Below, one piece after another: positions 32,659 to 41,551 of a stretch of 64,000 nucleotides of DNA (within the stretch, counting starts at the first letter, position 1; each line of letters begins with the position of its first letter). The stretch is taken from the NCBI GenBank assembly GCA_019419545.1, contig DXZT01000054.1, forward strand, positions 1 through 64,000, read 5' to 3'. This DNA is from Collinsella sp. (lineage in GTDB: Bacteria > Actinomycetota > Coriobacteriia > Coriobacteriales > Coriobacteriaceae). The position numbers were made by a program, and so were the translations under genes. Under the pieces are notes generated by a model. That model saw only the letters and a program-made list of their open reading frames with translations, was not told where the DNA came from and ran no database searches.

Positions 32659-35541
32659 CTAAATAAACACGTCGACGAGGATGGGCATAAGGTTGAGCAG
32701 GCCAAACACCAGCGCCACGCCCCAGCCGAGCTTAAAGCAGCTGCGCCAGGTGCTGCGTGCGAAGGTGTTGTCGATCAGCACCTCGACAAAATACGTCGCG
32801 GCCATCACGACCAGGGCTACGACCCAGCTCACCGGGTTGTCCCAAACAAAGAACATGCCCACCCACATCAAAAACAGCACGGTCTCGCACCAGTGCATAA
32901 GGGTCATCTTGGCCAGCGTGCCGCCGCTCATCTCGGTGGCGACGCCCTGGACAATCTCCTGATGCGCGTGATGCGAGTACGAAAGGTCAAACGGCGACTT
33001 GCGTAGCTTGATGGTGAGCACCGCAAGCAGCGCCAGGAAAATGGGCGCACTGTACACGATGATGGGCGCCGACTGCCCGGTCACGGCGATGGAATCGAAG
33101 CTATCGGTGGCGAGATACAGGCCCACGCTCATCAGCAGAACGGCGGGCTCGTAGCTCATAACCTGCAGCAGCTCGCGATCGGCGCCGACCTGCGCAAACG
33201 GGCTTTGCGTCGAGGCGGACGCCAGCACCACAAAGATCGCGGCGAGCGTCACCATAAAAGCGCACAGCAGCGTGTTGGAGCCCGACACAAAGATGCCGCC
33301 GCCCACGACGGTAAAGATGAGCGCGCACGCCATATAGGTATCGTCCATGGTGTTTACGCTGGCAGGGGCCTTGCGCAGCAGCTTGGCAACGTCGTAGAAG
33401 GGCTGCAGCAGGCGCGGGCCCACGCGGCCCTGCATGCGAGCCGAAAGTTTGCGGTCGATGCCGTCGATCAAGCCGCCCGCAAGCGGCGCCAGCAAGGCAA
33501 ACGCCACGGTGCCAATAAAGATGCCCACGACGCCCGAACCTTCGAAATACTTGCCGCGCAGCACCGAGGGCGCGCTCATGGCAAGCCGCTCGGGCCCAAT
33601 CCATGCGCAACACAGCAGCGCAAACAAGATAATGCTGCAGCATACGACGCTACCCGCGGGGCCAATACGCTTCTCGCCAAGGGCGTCCTCCGAGTACCAA
33701 TTGCGCTTTTCGGCCTTCACCTCGTGTCCCATCGAGCCGCGGAAATGGCGATATTTGTCGGTTCCCACGCCCGAAAGGTACACGTTGACGTGCGGTTTGT
33801 TGCTCACGCGGAATGACGTCAGCAGCACCACGGCGATAAAAGCCACGATAACCACCATCAGATACATGGCGTCCTTGCCAATAACGTACGGCACGCGGCC
33901 AAACACCATGGCCAAGTAAGGCGACACCAGACCGCTCGAGATAACCGGAAACGCCACGCAGCACAGAATCAGCAGCGCGGCGATGGTGTTGAGGGCCATC
34001 CATTCGGTCTTATGGACATTGACCTCAACGTTTTGAGCCGTGGGGTCGACGCCCGAAAGCTTGGCAAGCCACTTGCCCCAGAAGTAAAACGTCGCGGCCG
34101 AGCCAAAGGCAAGCACCATGATCATGAGCACGTTGCCGGTCTGCGCAAACGCCACCAGGGCGCCCCACTTGGACACGAGCATGCCAAACGGCGCCACAAA
34201 CATGCCCATAATGCCCAGCATCATCAGACGCGTCAGGTGCGGCATGCGGCTGAACATGCCGTCCATGTCCTCGATATTGCGGCTGCCGATATGATGCTCG
34301 GCCGTGCCCACGCACAGGAACAGCAGCGACTTGGCCACCGTGTGGAACAAGATCAGGAAGATGGCCGCCCATACGGCCTCGGGCGCGCCGACACCCAAGC
34401 AGGCACTGATGAGGCCCAAGTTGGAAATGGTGGAGTACGCGAGCACGCGTTTGGCGTTGCTCTGCGAGATGGCCATGAGTGCAGCGAGCAAAAACGTGAT
34501 GGCACCCACACTCGTGACCATAAAGCCGGTCACGGGGTAGATGGCATAGAGTGGGCTCAGCTTGACCATCAGGAACACGCCGGCTTTGACCATGGTTGAC
34601 GAGTGCAGCAGGGCGCTCGTGGGAGTGGGTGCAACCATGGCACCCAACAGCCAAGTGTGGAACGGCATCTGTGCGGCCTTGGTGAGCGCGGCGAGCGACA
34701 ACAGGATGACCGGCATCACCAGCAGCGCGGACTGCGCGGTTCCGGTGCCGGAAAGCTCGATCATGCCCGAGATGGTCAGCGGCATGCCGTTAACGTGCAG
34801 ATACATAAGTCCGGCCAAAAACGCGATGCCGCCCAGCATGTTGAGGATGATTTGGGTAAAGGCGTTCTTGATGGCCTCGGGCGTACGCGTGTAGCCAATC
34901 ATAAGGAACGAACACACGGTGGTGATTTCCCAGCCGCAGAACAGCCACTCAAGGTTGTCGCTCGTCACGATGACGAACATGGCCGAGAGGAACAGGAACA
35001 TGAGCGCCAGGAACTGCGGGCGACGGTCGGGCGCGGTCTGCCCGCGCAGCGCGGCCTCGTGCTCGTCATGGGCCTGGAAGTCCTTCATGTAGCCCAGGGC
35101 ATACAAGCAGATTAGACTGCCAACGATGCCGACGGCGAGGACCATGATCACGCTCATGTAGTCCAGGTAGAGTGGCGTTGCCGTGACGGCTTCGGCCGCG
35201 GGCAGCGTCATGGCTGCAAAGGCGAGCGAGCCCACCAGCTGGACTATGCCGAGCACCGTGGTGAGCGCGTTCCTATATTTGTACGCGTTGTACAGGATGA
35301 CAGCGCACAGGATGACGTCGATAACGGAACTGATGATCGAGAGCACATGCGAGGTGCCGGGGGCAACCTCAAAGCTCTGCGGACCCGTGCCAAAAAACAT
35401 GACGGCGACTACAACTGTCACCGCCATAATAATGCCGGAGCCTATGAGCCCCGCCGCATCGCGGGCGCGGTCACCGCGCGCGAGCAGCATGCCCAGCGCC
35501 GGTACCAGCGGAAACAGGGTAAGGAAATACAGTAGCGTCAT
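32659..35541 (-). CDS. Fused Ech membrane subunit: NuoL/EchA-like antiporter plus NuoH/EchB-like
   Basis: The protein has 960 residues, almost all membrane-embedded. Residues 1-~620 are a Mrp/NuoL-type proton-translocating domain, with ITTVCSFLMIGYTRTPEAIKNAF, the Lys-bearing ALTKAAQMPFHTWLLGAMVAPTP and SQSNAKRVLAYSTISNLG. Residues ~650-960 are NuoH-like, with DRKLSARMQGRVGPRLLQP, ADRELLQVMSYEP and LTIKLRKSPFDLSYSHHAHQE. In characterised Ech these are two proteins, EchA and EchB. Here there is one continuous frame with no stop or frameshift, joined by a short segment after KRNWYSEDALGEKR. It would couple ferredoxin oxidation to ion pumping. It is first in the operon. GGGGGAG precedes the ATG. 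Upstream 35542-35721 holds no gene. Confidence 0.9.
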   Translation of the reverse strand: MTLLYFLTLFPLVPALGMLLARGDRARDAAGLIGSGIIMAVTVVVAVMFFGTGPQSFEVAPGTSHVLSIISSVIDVILCAVILYNAYKYRNALTTVLGIVQLVGSLAFAAMTLPAAEAVTATPLYLDYMSVIMVLAVGIVGSLICLYALGYMKDFQAHDEHEAALRGQTAPDRRPQFLALMFLFLSAMFVIVTSDNLEWLFCGWEITTVCSFLMIGYTRTPEAIKNAFTQIILNMLGGIAFLAGLMYLHVNGMPLTISGMIELSGTGTAQSALLVMPVILLSLAALTKAAQMPFHTWLLGAMVAPTPTSALLHSSTMVKAGVFLMVKLSPLYAIYPVTGFMVTSVGAITFLLAALMAISQSNAKRVLAYSTISNLGLISACLGVGAPEAVWAAIFLILFHTVAKSLLFLCVGTAEHHIGSRNIEDMDGMFSRMPHLTRLMMLGIMGMFVAPFGMLVSKWGALVAFAQTGNVLMIMVLAFGSAATFYFWGKWLAKLSGVDPTAQNVEVNVHKTEWMALNTIAALLILCCVAFPVISSGLVSPYLAMVFGRVPYVIGKDAMYLMVVIVAFIAVVLLTSFRVSNKPHVNVYLSGVGTDKYRHFRGSMGHEVKAEKRNWYSEDALGEKRIGPAGSVVCCSIILFALLCCAWIGPERLAMSAPSVLRGKYFEGSGVVGIFIGTVAFALLAPLAGGLIDGIDRKLSARMQGRVGPRLLQPFYDVAKLLRKAPASVNTMDDTYMACALIFTVVGGGIFVSGSNTLLCAFMVTLAAIFVVLASASTQSPFAQVGADRELLQVMSYEPAVLLMSVGLYLATDSFDSIAVTGQSAPIIVYSAPIFLALLAVLTIKLRKSPFDLSYSHHAHQEIVQGVATEMSGGTLAKMTLMHWCETVLFLMWVGMFFVWDNPVSWVVALVVMAATYFVEVLIDNTFARSTWRSCFKLGWGVALVFGLLNLMPILVDVFI

Positions 35542-35721
35542 ACCATCACTCCCCCATGCTAAAACGCTGCAATTGTTTAACGTTATAGCTCAATTGAGGA
35601 GTAGCGGCGGCGGGTTTTCGGTCAACTGGGGAGTTTTAGGCGTACGGGGTAAGGGCACGCCCGCATTGGAGCAGAGGGGCGGCAAGAAAAATGCGCCCCT
35701 GTGGGTGCACCATCCCGTTTG

Positions 35722-36111
35722 CTATTCCGCCTTTTTAACGCGCGGCTTATCGACCAGTGCGGACTCACCGCTCTCGCGGTACTGACGGCACCAAGCCTTG
35801 ACCGAAGACTCGCTAGGAATCTTGTGCTTGATCATGGCCTCGCGAACCGTTAAGCCGTTTTCCAAGCGGTCCTTGACCACGGCGAGCTTAACTTCGTACG
35901 AATAGGTGTGATGATGCGAACCGGCGTTGAGAACGGCGTCGGCACCGCCCACGGCATATGCGCGGGCCCACTGACGAGCCGTGGCCTGGGGAATGCCGAG
36001 CTCCGCGGCGAGGGCGCGATGACCGACCCCCTCTTGGAGGACCTCGACGGCGCGCTGCCTAACCTCAGGCGCATGCGTGCGAGTCCTTGTTGCTTCCGAC
36101 ATACCTGCCAC
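35722..36111 (-). CDS. Orphan transposase-like protein with two helix-turn-helix units
   Basis: The protein has 129 residues. Two HTH_28/IS3 OrfA-like units are visible: VRQRAVEVLQEGVGHRALAAE with LGIPQATARQWARAY, and VKLAVVKDRLENGLTVREAM with KIPSESSVKAWCRQYRESG. There is no OrfB integrase and no clear terminal inverted repeats, so it is either a remnant of an IS3-type element or a domesticated DNA-binding protein. The frame is intact and has a good promoter. The GTG at 36111 or the ATG at 36102 may be the start. Confidence 0.7.
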   Translation of the reverse strand: MAGMSEATRTRTHAPEVRQRAVEVLQEGVGHRALAAELGIPQATARQWARAYAVGGADAVLNAGSHHHTYSYEVKLAVVKDRLENGLTVREAMIKHKIPSESSVKAWCRQYRESGESALVDKPRVKKAE

Positions 36112-36435
36112 TTCTTAGCCTTAACCGTTAATCTGCTTTCTTACGTGCAAGTTAGATAGTAGCATTTTACTGTTTGCTCAAAGCAGTTAATTAAAATAGA
36201 CGCGGCGTTATCTGGGCATTTGGCACCAAATTACGACATTTCTTTATCGATTATTTACGCTGGTAGCTGACTCGCAGCTAATCGTCATTCGCTTGTCAAC
36301 AAAATTGGCATCTCTTTATGTCCTTTGGTATAGAGGATATAGTTATTAACCCCTCCCCCAATAATTTTGAGTGATCTGCAAGGCAGTAGACGTCCTCACT
36401 CCTCATGATTACCGCGCATTGCCATCCACCGGAGC
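36112..36435. other. AT-rich gene-free stretch
   Basis: This interval is clearly AT-richer than its neighbours and contains no ORF with coding character. It includes the promoter of the HTH gene. It ends at the terminator of the flavoprotein gene. The composition may reflect past element insertion. I found no repeat arms in it. Confidence 0.5.
36153..36181 (-). promoter_or_regulatory. Promoter of the transposase-like HTH gene
   Basis: On the minus strand, TTGAGC (36181-36176) and TATCTA (36158-36153) are 17 bp apart, about 40 bases before the start codon. The flanks are AT-rich. Confidence 0.5.
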
Positions 36436-36475
36436 AAAACAAAAAGGGCGGGACCTGCGCGCTTGCAGGCCCCGC
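36436..36475 (-). terminator. Terminator of the flavin oxidoreductase gene
   Basis: An 11-bp stem, GCGGGACCTGC with GCAGGCCCCGC (one G-T-type mismatch), is followed on the minus strand by CCTTTTTGTTTTG. Confidence 0.8.
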
Positions 36476-36549
36476 ACCGGTTGACATCCGACGGGACACA
36501 GCCGGGCGAGACGGATCCGTGCTACCGCCCCGCCTGGCCGCGAAGTTAA

Positions 36550-38580
36550 CTACAGCTCGTTGGCCGCGTGATATGCCGTGCGAATGGCGCTCGCGATGTC
36601 GGCGGTGCGCTCGCCCGAGCAGTCTCCCACGCAGGTCACGGGCACCGTCACGCCATCCAGGTCAAACGCGTTGGCCTTGGAGCCCACGGCCATCACCACG
36701 TAATCGCAAGCGATCTTTACCGGCTTCTCGGCGCCGTCCTCGGTAGTGCGAATGGCCTCCACGCCCTCGTCGGTAATGGCGGTCAGGCGGGTCTTCACGT
36801 GCTGCTCCACGTTGTGCTCTGCAAAGTCGCTCATAATCAGCGGCAGAATGGTCTCGGACTCGCCCGCGGCAATCTTGTCGAGCATCTCGACAATCGCCAC
36901 CTCGCAGCCGCGCTGCAGCAGGTACTCGGCAGTCTCGGTGCCCACCAGGCCACCGCCAATGACGGCGACGCGGCCCGTAAGCTCCACCTTGCCGGCCAGC
37001 ACGTCCCAGCTCGAGACGACCTTGTCCGAGTCGGCACCCGGAACGGGGATGACCACGTCGTGCGCGCCCACGGCAACAATCGCAGCGTCGGCGGCGTTGA
37101 GGTCCTCAGCGGTAGCGGCATGGCTGAGCTCAACCTTCACGCCCAGGCCGGGCAGAATCTTCTCGTAGTACTCAACCGAGCGCATGATCTCGTCCTTGCG
37201 CGGAGGCGCAGCCGCCAGCACAATCTGGCCGCCCAAGTGATCGCTCGCCTCGTAGATGGTCACGTCGTAGCCGCGCTTGGCCGCCACGCGTGCGGCCTCC
37301 AGGCCGGCGATGCCACCGCCCACCACGGCGATCTTCTTGTCGCCCTCGCCCGGCTTGATGGCGATGGTCGCCTCGTCACCGTTCTCGGCATTAAGCACGC
37401 ACGAGATGTACTTGCGGTTTTGAATCGCGTCGACGCAACCTTTGTTGCAGTTGAGGCACTCGCGGATGGGTTCGCCCGTGGCGGCCTTCAGCGCAATGTC
37501 GGGGTCGCACATGAGCGAGCGGCCATAGGCGATGATGTCGGCAGCGCCGTCTTCCAGAATCTTCTCGCCGGCCTCGACCGAGACAACACGGCCGACGGTT
37601 GCCACCGGCACGGAGACCAGGGCCTTGACGCGCTCGGCCACGGGCAGCGTCCAGTTGTAGGGCATGGCGCCCATGGGCGGAATGGTGTCGCCCATGTTGC
37701 CGGTGTGGTTGGCCTGTGCGACCTGGATCATATCGATGCCCGCGCCCTCGAGCAGCTTGGCGAACTCGCAGGCCTCGTCGGGCAGCAGGCCTCCCTTGCC
37801 GCGCGGCGTGCCGTCGGGGTTCTCCATGATCACGGGGAGCTTGTACTCCACCATCAGCTGCGGCGCGGCTTCCTTAATGGCAGCGACGACCTCCAGCGCG
37901 TAGCGAACGCGGTTCTCGAACGAACCACCGTACTCGTCGGTGCGCTGGTTGAGGATGGCCGAGCACAGCGAACCCACCAAGCGGTCGCCGTGGACCTCGA
38001 TGGCATCGATGCCGGCCTGCTGCGCGCGAGCGGCCGAGGCAGCAATGGCCTCCTTGATCTGGGTGAGCTGCCCTACGCTCGCCTCGTTCACAAAGTGCTG
38101 CATGTCGTGATGCAGCTTGGCGTAGGCCTGGTTGCGGATCTCGTTGGACTCGGCCATCTTGGCGGCAAAGGTCTCCTCGTCGCCGGCGGCCTTGGCCTCC
38201 TGCGCGGCCTTGGCAGCGGCCATGGAGCCCATGACCATGCGGCCGACACCGGGCACATCGTACTCGGGGTGGAACAGCTGCAGCGCAACCTTGGCGCCGT
38301 GCTTGTGGACGGCATCGGCCAGCGCCTTAAACGTGGGGATCTGAGCGTCGGTCGCCAGCTTGGGCGTGGGGCTCGCGGTCATGACGGGAGCGACGTCGCC
38401 GATGACGATGTAGCTCACGCCGCCACGGGCCAGGCGCTCGTAAAAAGCCAGGCTACGCTCGCCAATGGAACCGTCGCGCTCCTCGTAGCCGGTGGTGAGC
38501 GGCGGGAACATAATGCGGTTTTTGAGCTCAAGGGGGCCAACCGTAATGGGCTGGAGCAGCTTGGATGCAGGTGCGGTCAT
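36550..38580 (-). CDS. NADH:flavin oxidoreductase, Old Yellow Enzyme / 2,4-dienoyl-CoA reductase type
   Basis: The protein has about 676 residues. An N-terminal FMN TIM barrel (about 5-370) contains EVHGDRLVGSLCSAILNQRTD and the end motif YGRSLMCDPD. A cysteine cluster, ECLNCNKGC with a later Cys in YISCVLN, fits the [4Fe-4S] site of this family. The C-terminal FAD/NAD(P) domain has two Rossmann motifs, VVGGGIAGLEAA and VIGGGLVGTETA. Relatives reduce enoates, trimethylamine, bile-acid intermediates (BaiCD/BaiH) or plant phenolics. The substrate cannot be read from sequence. HGDRLVG in place of HGAHGYL suggests an altered active site. I chose the ATG at 38580, 6 bases after GAGAGGA. It is monocistronic with its own terminator. 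Confidence 0.88.
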   Translation of the reverse strand: MTAPASKLLQPITVGPLELKNRIMFPPLTTGYEERDGSIGERSLAFYERLARGGVSYIVIGDVAPVMTASPTPKLATDAQIPTFKALADAVHKHGAKVALQLFHPEYDVPGVGRMVMGSMAAAKAAQEAKAAGDEETFAAKMAESNEIRNQAYAKLHHDMQHFVNEASVGQLTQIKEAIAASAARAQQAGIDAIEVHGDRLVGSLCSAILNQRTDEYGGSFENRVRYALEVVAAIKEAAPQLMVEYKLPVIMENPDGTPRGKGGLLPDEACEFAKLLEGAGIDMIQVAQANHTGNMGDTIPPMGAMPYNWTLPVAERVKALVSVPVATVGRVVSVEAGEKILEDGAADIIAYGRSLMCDPDIALKAATGEPIRECLNCNKGCVDAIQNRKYISCVLNAENGDEATIAIKPGEGDKKIAVVGGGIAGLEAARVAAKRGYDVTIYEASDHLGGQIVLAAAPPRKDEIMRSVEYYEKILPGLGVKVELSHAATAEDLNAADAAIVAVGAHDVVIPVPGADSDKVVSSWDVLAGKVELTGRVAVIGGGLVGTETAEYLLQRGCEVAIVEMLDKIAAGESETILPLIMSDFAEHNVEQHVKTRLTAITDEGVEAIRTTEDGAEKPVKIACDYVVMAVGSKANAFDLDGVTVPVTCVGDCSGERTADIASAIRTAYHAANEL

Positions 38581-38727
38581 GGACATTCCTCTCTTGTAGG
38601 CGCGGCGGCGATGATGCTGCGTAGTTGTCTAGAGGATATGGCATGGGGATACAACAGCGCAACGGAAATCGGCGGACAGCAGGTAGCGGCAGGTGGATGG
38701 GGATGGGCGGGGCGGCCCGTCGGTTTA

Positions 38728-38863
38728 TCTCAATCTGTAACAGTTACTCGGCAAAACCGGGTCTTACTGTTACAGATCGAGACAAACACGACCCAACCCA
38801 CCGGTATATCTCGATCTGTAACACCTAGCCGCCCAAATCGGGTCTAGATGTTACAGATCGAGA
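38728..38863. repeat. Pair of 55-bp palindromes at 81-bp period (locus 1)
   Basis: The units are 38728-38782 and 38809-38863. Each has 15-bp arms, TCTCRATCTGTAACA and TGTTACAGATCGAGA, and a 25-bp centre that differs between units but is itself partly self-complementary. A 26-bp spacer separates them, and TTTTG follows the second. It lies between the flavoprotein start and the initiator tRNA, with no ORF. Related loci are at 55642-55857 and 62652-62787. Confidence 0.8.
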
Positions 38864-38952
38864 TTTTGTTTGAGAGGCCGAGAATTGGACCGAAAACACG
38901 GTCCCGAAATAACAAAAAAGCTCGCCGGCTAGGCCGACGAGCTGCAAGTTCT

Positions 38953-39029
38953 TGGTCGCGGGGGCAGGATTTGAACCTACGACCTCCGGGTTATGAGCCC
39001 GGCGAGCTACCAGACTGCTCCACCCCGCA
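38953..39029 (-). tRNA. Initiator tRNA-fMet (CAT)
   Basis: This is a 77-nt cloverleaf on the minus strand with CCA encoded. The anticodon loop reads CTCATAA. The anticodon stem ends in three G-C pairs (CGGG/CCCG), and the D arm is GGAGCAGTCTGGTAGCTC. The first position is T opposite G72, not a Watson-Crick pair. The three G-C pairs and the absent 1-72 pair are initiator hallmarks. T-loop TTCAAAT. Confidence 0.93.
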
Positions 39030-39225
39030 ATGTCTGGGCGCCTCATGTGCGCAAGAAAGAATATTACGCGGGAGTTCGGCAAACGGCAAGAAAAATCTCG
39101 TAGAGCATAATTCCTTCATATTTAAACCCCTCAGCCCCTATCACCGTAAACGAATCGCAGCCGAGCGCCGTCGACGGCACGTATACAATGGTGCGCGTCC
39201 TTTTATGCCAACACCGGGAGTAGAC

Positions 39226-39999
39226 ATGCTGCTCGCTATCGATATGGGAAACACGCAGACGGCCATGGGGCTGTTTGACGGAGACGAGCTGGTGCAGTCG
39301 TGGCGTATGCCCACCGACCGCTCCTATACCGCCGACGAGATCCACGTGCGCCTGATGGGCTTCTTTAAGATGTACGACCTCTCGCTCGGCGCGGTCAACG
39401 CGATCGCCTTTGCCGGCGTGGTGCCGCAGCTCTCGCGCGAGTGGCACGCCGTGGCCGACCGCATTGCCGCGGACGCCATCGTCATCGGGCCGCAAACGGC
39501 CGCCGTAACCAAGCTGCGGGCGGCGCGCCCCCAGGCCGTTGGTGCCGACCGCATCGCCAACGCCGTCGCTGCCGATACCTTCTACGGCGCGCCGGCGATC
39601 GTGGTGGACTTTGGCACCGCAACCAATATCGACGTCATCGACGAGGACGGCTATTACATTGGCGGAGCGATCGCGCCGGGCATCCGCATCTCCATGGACG
39701 CGCTTGCCGCCCGTGCCGCCAAGCTCGCCAGCGTTCCGCTCGAGGCGCCCGAGCACGCCATCGGCCGCGATACCGAGGAGTGCATCAAGGTCGGCGCCGT
39801 AACGGGCGCCGCCGCAATGGCTGAGGGCCTGGTCGCGCGCATGAAGCGCGAGCTGGGCCGCGAGGATGCCACCGTTATCGCCACGGGCGGCCTCGCCAGC
39901 ATCGTCGCCGATTCGACCGACGCCTTCGACGTGGTAGACGGACAGCTCACCATCAAGGGTATCTGCGAAATCTACCGCCGCATGCAGGAGCTGGGATAG
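39226..39999 (+). CDS. coaX: Type III pantothenate kinase
   Basis: The protein has 257 residues, the normal length. It phosphorylates pantothenate in the first step of CoA synthesis, using monovalent cation and ATP. Family motifs are DMGNTQTAMGLF (phosphate loop), GADRIAN, DFGTATNIDVID and GGAIAPGIRISMDAL. The ATG at 39226 follows GGGAG by 5 bases. The longer open frame starting at 38848 reads through the tRNA antisense and is not real. A TACAAT -10 lies at 39184-39189. It stands alone between the tRNA and the ATPase unit. Confidence 0.95.
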   Translation: MLLAIDMGNTQTAMGLFDGDELVQSWRMPTDRSYTADEIHVRLMGFFKMYDLSLGAVNAIAFAGVVPQLSREWHAVADRIAADAIVIGPQTAAVTKLRAARPQAVGADRIANAVAADTFYGAPAIVVDFGTATNIDVIDEDGYYIGGAIAPGIRISMDALAARAAKLASVPLEAPEHAIGRDTEECIKVGAVTGAAAMAEGLVARMKRELGREDATVIATGGLASIVADSTDAFDVVDGQLTIKGICEIYRRMQELG

Positions 40000-40054
40000 A
40001 GCAGGGGCTTAAGTCGAGCACGAACGCGAGCGACGAACTAGGCAACGCATCGGT

Positions 40055-40097
40055 CCTATTCCTCAAAATCGAAAATTTATCAGTTTTGAGGAATAGG
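40055..40097. repeat. 43-bp palindrome, copy 1 (downstream of the AAA ATPase)
   Basis: The 14-bp arms CCTATTCCTCAAAA and TTTTGAGGAATAGG pair perfectly around an A/T-rich centre with CGAAAATT and TCAG. It lies 7 bases past the ATPase stop and could terminate its transcript. Confidence 0.75.
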
Positions 40098-40104
40098 CTT
40101 TCTG

Positions 40105-41301
40105 CTACGCCTCGCCGCATAGCCACCTCGCCAGGTCCACGATCTGCACCCCATTGCGGTCCGTGGCCTCGTGATGCGTTCGGGCGAGAATCATCTTGGG
40201 GTACGCGTCGCCAATGCTCAGCAGTGGCGAAATCTCGCGTTCAAATGTCTTATCCGAGCTGATGTCGTCGCTCACCTGAATGTAGAGCTTCTCGCTTCGC
40301 TTGATTGCTACAAAGTCAATTTCCTTTTTATAGAGCACACCGACGTATACCTCGTATCCGCGGCGCAGCAGCTCGATGGCCACCATGTTCTCGTATACGC
40401 GTCCCCAATCCATATCACGTGTACCGAGCAGTGCGTATTTGAACGCGTGGTCTGCCAGGTAATACTTCTCGCCGCTCTTAAGGTATTTCTTGCCGCGAAT
40501 GTCATATCGACGAACTTTATAGAAGGCAAACGCATCGCACAGGTACCCCATGTACGTGCCGACCGTTTTGTTCGTAATCTTTAACCCATCCGCATTTAAT
40601 GCGTCCGTAATGTTGCGCGCCGACGTAATGTTGGAAACGTTGTCCATCATGTAATCGGCAATGCGTAGCAGTGCCGATTCGTTTCTGACGCTATGCCGCT
40701 GCACGATATCCCTCACGATGAGCGTTTTAAAGACATTGGAGAGATATTGATAGCGCTGCTCCTGCAGTGGATAAGGGTAAGAGCCGGACATACCGCCGGT
40801 TCTCGCGTACTCATCGAAGTCGCGGTCGACATCGCCCTCGTCGCCATAGAGACGATACTCCTCAAACGAGAATGGGAAAACCTCGATCTCGAACGTACGC
40901 CCCGTAAAGAGCGTCGACAGATCGCTCGACAGCAAAAAGGCGTTCGATCCGGTAATGAAAATGTCGTACTGCTCGGATGCATGGAGGCTGTTGATCGCGC
41001 GTTCAAAGCCGTCGCACATCTGAACCTCATCGATAAGCAGGAAGTTTTGCTTGTCGGACGCCCGATGCTCTTTTACATAGGCGAGCAGGGCATGATATTC
41101 GAGCAGGTCCTCGAACTCGCCGAGGTTGTAATTGATATGGATGACATTCGAATTGGACAGATTTGCCTCCACGTAATCGCGGAGGGCCTCGAGCAATTTT
41201 GACTTACCGCCACGGCGAATGCCCGTTATGACCTTGATGTCCGGCACGCCAATAAGGCTCGTCAACATGTCCATGTATGACGTTCTATTGATGAGTTTCA
41301 T
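40105..41301 (-). CDS. AAA+ ATPase of the DUF4143/DUF234 type
   Basis: The protein has 398 residues. The Walker A variant GIRRGGKSKLL near residue 30 and Walker B FLLIDEVQMCDGFE near residue 88 are followed by sensor-like FITGSNAFLLSSD. Then come a winged-helix linker and a C-terminal DUF4143-like domain with the nuclease-like pattern EIDFVAIKRSEKLYIQVSDD. This E-x-D...Q pattern resembles a PD-(D/E)XK core. The family is abundant in gut bacteria and its role is unknown. GGGAGG lies 5 bases before the ATG. The codon use is less GC-extreme than its neighbours. It has one 43-bp palindrome after the stop and two upstream, which suggests that gene and repeats form one acquired unit. Confidence 0.85.
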   Translation of the reverse strand: MKLINRTSYMDMLTSLIGVPDIKVITGIRRGGKSKLLEALRDYVEANLSNSNVIHINYNLGEFEDLLEYHALLAYVKEHRASDKQNFLLIDEVQMCDGFERAINSLHASEQYDIFITGSNAFLLSSDLSTLFTGRTFEIEVFPFSFEEYRLYGDEGDVDRDFDEYARTGGMSGSYPYPLQEQRYQYLSNVFKTLIVRDIVQRHSVRNESALLRIADYMMDNVSNITSARNITDALNADGLKITNKTVGTYMGYLCDAFAFYKVRRYDIRGKKYLKSGEKYYLADHAFKYALLGTRDMDWGRVYENMVAIELLRRGYEVYVGVLYKKEIDFVAIKRSEKLYIQVSDDISSDKTFEREISPLLSIGDAYPKMILARTHHEATDRNGVQIVDLARWLCGEA

Positions 41302-41326
41302 TGGCGCCTCCCTGCGGTCTTTTATC

Positions 41327-41369
41327 GCTATTCCTCAAAAACGAAAATTTTTCAGTTTCGAGGAATAGG
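41327..41369. repeat. 43-bp palindrome, copy 2 (leader of the AAA ATPase)
   Basis: CTATTCCTCAAAA and TTTCGAGGAATAG are inverted with one mismatch. The unit is 43 bp like copies 1 and 3. It ends 25 bases before the ATPase ATG. A TATATT box on the minus strand at 41385-41380 would place it in the transcribed leader. Confidence 0.75.
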
Positions 41370-41412
41370 CTCTGCAACGAATATACCTCGCAAAAGCCCG
41401 AGCTGGCTTAAT

Positions 41413-41455
41413 TCTATTCCTCAAAATCGAAAAATTTTCAGTTTTGAGGAATAGG
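41413..41455. repeat. 43-bp palindrome, copy 3 (upstream of the AAA ATPase)
   Basis: CTATTCCTCAAAA and TTTTGAGGAATAG form perfect arms. It begins 86 bp from copy 2, on the far side of the candidate promoter. The three copies differ by only a few bases, mostly in the A/T centre. Confidence 0.75.
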
Positions 41456-41477
41456 TCCGAGGTGCTACCCCGCACTC

Positions 41478-41514
41478 ACGCAAAGCCCTCCCCGGCACAG
41501 GCCGAAGAGGGCTT
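41478..41514 (-). terminator. Terminator-like hairpin after the biotin-ligase-like gene
   Basis: AAGCCCTC (41483-41490) pairs with GAGGGCTT (41507-41514). The minus strand has TTTG after the stem. It ends the folP-folK/biotin-ligase-like transcript. Confidence 0.55.
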
Positions 41515-41551
41515 CGTTGTCATCGTTGTCTTTGAGCTCTGGTGCCCTGCG

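Noticed and set aside
38953..39029. Elongator tRNA-Met
   Set aside because: The three G-C pairs of the anticodon stem and the missing Watson-Crick pair at 1-72 point to the initiator tRNA.
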